A DNA stretch of 6,497 nt from JBEBGV01 sp040081265. GTDB lineage: Bacteria; Acidobacteriota; Vicinamibacteria; Vicinamibacterales; UBA2999. Position 1 is the first letter of the stretch. Every line of letters begins with the position of its first letter. Made by a program: the position numbers and the translations under genes. The notes below the pieces were generated by a model. That model made no database searches. It saw nothing but the letters and a program-made list of their open reading frames with translations, and was not told the origin of the DNA. Of this stretch, positions 3,502 to 6,497 are shown in pieces. Where the stretch lies: positions 1 to 6,497 of the forward strand of contig JBEBGV010000135.1 in assembly GCA_040081265.1 (NCBI GenBank). Reading direction: 5' to 3'.

Positions 3502-6441
3502 TCAGCCCTCCGCATACGCGTGGCTGCGGCCCGCCGCGAGCACATCGCGCAGCGCGCGGCCGGTGTGCGAGGCCTCAACCTGCACAATCTGCTCAGGCGT
3601 ACCCGTTGCAACCACCTCACCGCCGCCGTCACCGCCCTCGGGCCCGAGATCGATCACGTAGTCGGCGGTCTTGATCACGTCCAGGTTGTGCTCGATCACG
3701 AGCAGCGTGTGACCAGCTTCCACGAGCTTGCGGAACGCCGCCAGGAGCTTGGCGATGTCGTCGAAGTGCAGGCCTGTCGTCGGCTCATCGAGGATATAGA
3801 GCAGTCGATCCCCGCTGAACGTTGACAGGTGCGCGGCAATCTTGATCCGCTGCGCTTCGCCACCCGAGAGCGTCGTCGCCGGCTGCCCGAGGCGGAGATA
3901 GCCGAGGCCGATTTCGTCCAGCACCTGCAGCTTCCGCAGCACCTTGGGCGAGGTGCCGAAGAAGGCGATCGCCTCGCGGACGGTCATGTCCAGCACCTGA
4001 TGGACGTTCTTGCCCTTGTAACGAATCTCGAGCACGCTCGGCTTGAACCGCATCCCGTCGCACTGGTCACAGGGGACGAAGACGTCGGCGAGGAACTGCA
4101 TCTCGACGCGCACCTGCCCTTCGCCCTGGCACGCCTCGCAGCGTCCTCCCGGGACGTTGAACGAGAAGTGGCTGGCTGTCAGGCCACGGCTCTTGGCGTC
4201 CTTGGTGGACGAGAAGAGCTCGCGAATCGGATCAAAGGCCTTGAGATACGTCACCGGGTTCGAGCGCGGCGTCCTCCCGATGGGCTGCTGATCGACGAGC
4301 ACGGTGTCGCTGATGTACTCGAGCCCTTCGAGCGAGCGATGCGCGCCAACCTTGCGATCCCAGTCGAGCTTGCTGCGCTTGATCGCGGCGTAGAGCACGT
4401 CGTGCACGATGGTGGACTTGCCCGACCCGCTGACACCGGTCACACACGTCAGCGTATTCAGCGGAATCTCGATGTCGATGTCCTTGAGATTGTGCTCGGT
4501 GGCGCCGCGGAGGCGAATCTTCTGGCCCGCGCCCTTGCGTCTCGTCGTCGGCACCGGAATCGCCAGCTCCCCGCGCAGGTATTTCGCGGTCAGCGAGCGC
4601 GGCTCCTGCAGCAGACCGGCCAGGTCACCCGAGTAGACAACACGACCTCCCTGCTCGCCGGCCCCGAGCCCGATGTCGACGATGTGGTCGGCGACGCGGA
4701 TCATGTCTTCGTCGTGCTCGACAACGATCACCGTGTTGCCCTGATCGCGCAGCTGCCTGAGGATGTCGATGAGACGCTGGTTGTCCCGCGCATGCAATCC
4801 GATCGACGGCTCGTCGAGCACGTAGAGGGTCCCTACCAGCGCCGAGCCGAGCGATGTGGCCAGGCTGATGCGCTGCGATTCCCCGCCCGAGAGCGTTGAC
4901 GACAGGCGATCAAGAGTCAGGTAATCGAGACCGACGTCGCTCAGAAACGTCAGGCGGCGTTGTATTTCTCGCAGGATCTTGTCGGCAACGGTGGCGTCCT
5001 TCTCAGAGAGCGTCAGACCCTTGAAGAACCGCTGACCTTCCTGCACCGTCAGCGCCGACACCGCATCGATGGTCCGGTCGCCCACGCGCACGTTGCGGGC
5101 TTCACGTCGAAGCCGTGCGCCACCACACTCCGGACACGCCAGATACCCGCGATACCGGCTCAGGAACACGCGGACGTGCACCTTGTATTTCTTGCGCTCG
5201 AGCCAGCGGAAGAAGCCGCGGACGCCTTCGTAGTCGCCATCGCCATCGATGACAAAGCTGCGCTCGGCGTCGGTCAGATCGGACCACGGCTCGGTCAGGC
5301 GGACGGCACCGCCCTTGGCAGCGCGTTTCAACTCGGCCAGGTGCGCCCGGTAGTGCGGCTTGCTCCACGGCTCGATGGCGCCCTCGTTGATCGACTTGGT
5401 CGGATCGGGCACGACCAGGTTGATGTCGAGCTCGATGACGTTGCCAAACCCGTGGCAGGTCGGACATGCGCCGAACGGGTTGTTGAACGAGAACATCCGC
5501 GGCTGGGGCGTCTCGTACGCGATACCGCACGCGCGACACTCGAAGCGCTCGGAGAACACCGTTCGCGTTGTCTCGCCCGACGGCGCGATCACGATCGCGA
5601 ACGCCGCACCGGCTCCCTCGCGATACGCGGTCTCGATCGAGTCGGTGAGGCGGCTGCGAAGGTCGCCATCGATGCGCAGGCGATCGACGATGACTTCGAC
5701 GGTTGACTGCCCGGCGAGCGCCGCCACGTCAACCTCTTCGAGGGCAACCGCCCGCCCGTCGACCAGGACGCGACCGAAGCCACGACGCCGGAGGGTGTTC
5801 AGCGCGTCGCTGAGCGGGTCGAGCGCAGGCCCGCGGCCTGATCGTGCCGGCTCAGGCTCGCCCGCATCGTCGCCGGACTCCTCTCCATCCCCTTCGGCAC
5901 CCTCCCCTGAGGTGGAGATGGCGACAATCGGCACGGCGAAACCGATCATCAGCCGAGTGTCAGCGGGCAGGGCGCCCAGCTCACGCGCCACCACCTCGGC
6001 GGTTTCGTAGACGACCTCGCGCCCGCACTGCCGGCAGAACGTCCGCCCGACGCGGGCGAAGAGCAGGCGCATGTAGTCGTGGATCTCGGTGGTGGTGCCG
6101 ACGGTGGATCGGGGGTTCCTGACCGTGTTCTTCTGGCGGATGGCGATTGCCGGGCAGATCCCCTCGATTTTGTCGACGTCCGGCTTCTCCATCCGCTCGA
6201 GGAACTGGCGGGCATAGGCGGACAGGGATTCCACGTACCGGCGCTGCCCCTCGGCATAAATCGTGTCAAAGGCGAGGGAGGACTTCCCGGACCCGCTGAC
6301 CCCGGTAATGATGGCCAGCTTCCCCGCGGGCAGCGTGACATCTATGTTCTTGAGGTTGTGGGTGCGCGCCCCTTTGACGACGAGGGGGCCGCGGGAGGGC
6401 ACCCGCCGGACGTACTGGCCTACTGCAGGGGTCTCGGGCAT
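3502..6441 (-). CDS. uvrA: UvrABC excinuclease subunit A, UvrA
   Basis: Damage-sensing ATPase of nucleotide excision repair; a UvrA dimer finds bulky lesions and loads UvrB. The 979 residues hold two ABC ATPase halves. Half one: Walker A GVSGSGKSS (47-55), signature LSGGESQR (517-524), Walker B LDEPSIGLH (542-550). Half two: GVSGSGKST (669-677), LSGGEAQR (858-865), LDEPTTGLH (884-892). Zinc-module cysteines are C302, C305, C326, C329 (with RMFSFNNPFGACPTC between) and C768, C771, C791, C794; further CxxC pairs are at 136/139 and 436/439. All catalytic motifs are intact. Two departures from the roughly 940-residue E. coli form are about 15 extra N-terminal residues before GPLVVKGARTHNLKNI and an acidic insert near 175-209 within the UvrB-binding domain. 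The start is the ATG at 6441; its ribosome site is weak, and a GTG at codon 14 is an alternative. Probably first in its transcript. Confidence 0.98.
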   Translation of the reverse strand: MPETPAVGQYVRRVPSRGPLVVKGARTHNLKNIDVTLPAGKLAIITGVSGSGKSSLAFDTIYAEGQRRYVESLSAYARQFLERMEKPDVDKIEGICPAIAIRQKNTVRNPRSTVGTTTEIHDYMRLLFARVGRTFCRQCGREVVYETAEVVARELGALPADTRLMIGFAVPIVAISTSGEGAEGDGEESGDDAGEPEPARSGRGPALDPLSDALNTLRRRGFGRVLVDGRAVALEEVDVAALAGQSTVEVIVDRLRIDGDLRSRLTDSIETAYREGAGAAFAIVIAPSGETTRTVFSERFECRACGIAYETPQPRMFSFNNPFGACPTCHGFGNVIELDINLVVPDPTKSINEGAIEPWSKPHYRAHLAELKRAAKGGAVRLTEPWSDLTDAERSFVIDGDGDYEGVRGFFRWLERKKYKVHVRVFLSRYRGYLACPECGGARLRREARNVRVGDRTIDAVSALTVQEGQRFFKGLTLSEKDATVADKILREIQRRLTFLSDVGLDYLTLDRLSSTLSGGESQRISLATSLGSALVGTLYVLDEPSIGLHARDNQRLIDILRQLRDQGNTVIVVEHDEDMIRVADHIVDIGLGAGEQGGRVVYSGDLAGLLQEPRSLTAKYLRGELAIPVPTTRRKGAGQKIRLRGATEHNLKDIDIEIPLNTLTCVTGVSGSGKSTIVHDVLYAAIKRSKLDWDRKVGAHRSLEGLEYISDTVLVDQQPIGRTPRSNPVTYLKAFDPIRELFSSTKDAKSRGLTASHFSFNVPGGRCEACQGEGQVRVEMQFLADVFVPCDQCDGMRFKPSVLEIRYKGKNVHQVLDMTVREAIAFFGTSPKVLRKLQVLDEIGLGYLRLGQPATTLSGGEAQRIKIAAHLSTFSGDRLLYILDEPTTGLHFDDIAKLLAAFRKLVEAGHTLLVIEHNLDVIKTADYVIDLGPEGGDGGGEVVATGTPEQIVQVEASHTGRALRDVLAAGRSHAYAEG
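5812..5919 (-). other. Acidic low-complexity insert in the UvrB-binding domain of UvrA
   Basis: Codons of residues 175-210 of UvrA. The stretch is rich in G, E, D, S and P (for example GEGAEGDGEESGDDAGEPEP) and has no counterpart in the E. coli protein as I recall it, where the strand ending in APII leads through a short loop to the helix equivalent to DALNTLRRRGFGRVLVDG. It keeps the reading frame and GC content of its surroundings, so it looks like an exposed flexible loop rather than an error. Confidence 0.6.
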
Positions 6442-6497
6442 GACCGTAAGTGGTGGATCGTATCACCGGGCTTCCCCTCGCCCCTATGCCCTAATCC
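6442..6497 (-). other. Upstream region of uvrA, no clear signal
   Basis: Fifty-six bases remain upstream of the uvrA start. TACGAT (about 15 bases before the ATG on the minus strand) matches 4 of 6 bases of a -10 box, but no fitting -35 box lies 16 to 18 bases before it, and no SOS box (CTG-N10-CAG) is visible. If uvrA has its own promoter, it probably lies mostly beyond the right edge. Confidence 0.3.

Noticed and set aside
3829..4899. Long plus-strand open frame of about 356 codons opposite uvrA, and similar ones opposite leuC, mpg and the cytochrome gene
   Set aside because: These frames are antisense to well-conserved genes, show no recognisable domain, and are expected in GC-rich DNA where third-position bias opens the opposite strand.

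Overview
This GC-rich window carries five protein genes, all on the minus strand, so transcription runs from high to low coordinates: uvrA, a 3-methyladenine DNA glycosylase gene (mpg), a small c-type cytochrome gene, leuC and leuD. All five look intact. No tRNA, rRNA, CRISPR array, phage gene or transposase gene was seen. The organism is a free-living bacterium with its own leucine synthesis and c-type cytochromes. High GC, the acidic insert in UvrA, the style of the cytochrome and the abundant short intergenic repeats fit, from memory, an uncultured Acidobacteriota lineage (Vicinamibacteria-like). That placement is inference and was not searched.

Right half (2843-6441): two DNA-repair genes. 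UvrA is the damage-recognition ATPase of nucleotide excision repair, and Mpg is a base-excision glycosylase for alkylated purines. They are 47 bp apart, and that gap is almost entirely a GAAGT heptamer array. Middle (2166-2842): a membrane-anchored or periplasmic monohaem cytochrome c, separated from mpg by a 160-bp inverted repeat built from the same GAAGT units. Left half (31-2054): leuC and leuD, the two subunits of isopropylmalate isomerase, overlapping by one base and clearly co-translated. A next gene such as leuB would lie beyond the left edge.

The genes are ordinary; the unusual material is between them. Four of the five gaps or edges carry structured repeats: (i) GAAGT heptamer arrays on both sides of mpg, which supply its start-codon region and its stop codon; (ii) a different heptamer array (GGTTRCY) in the leuC leader, bracketed exactly by a 7-bp inverted repeat; (iii) a compact hairpin preceded by GTAG just after the cytochrome stop codon; (iv) a diverged second copy of that GTAG element just after the leuD stop codon, cut by the window edge. 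The GTAG-plus-hairpin layout is that of REP elements mobilised by RAYT transposases. The heptamer arrays resemble the STRR repeats of cyanobacteria in design. These repeat families, and their intrusion into the ends of mpg, are the best leads here; no new multi-gene system is evident.
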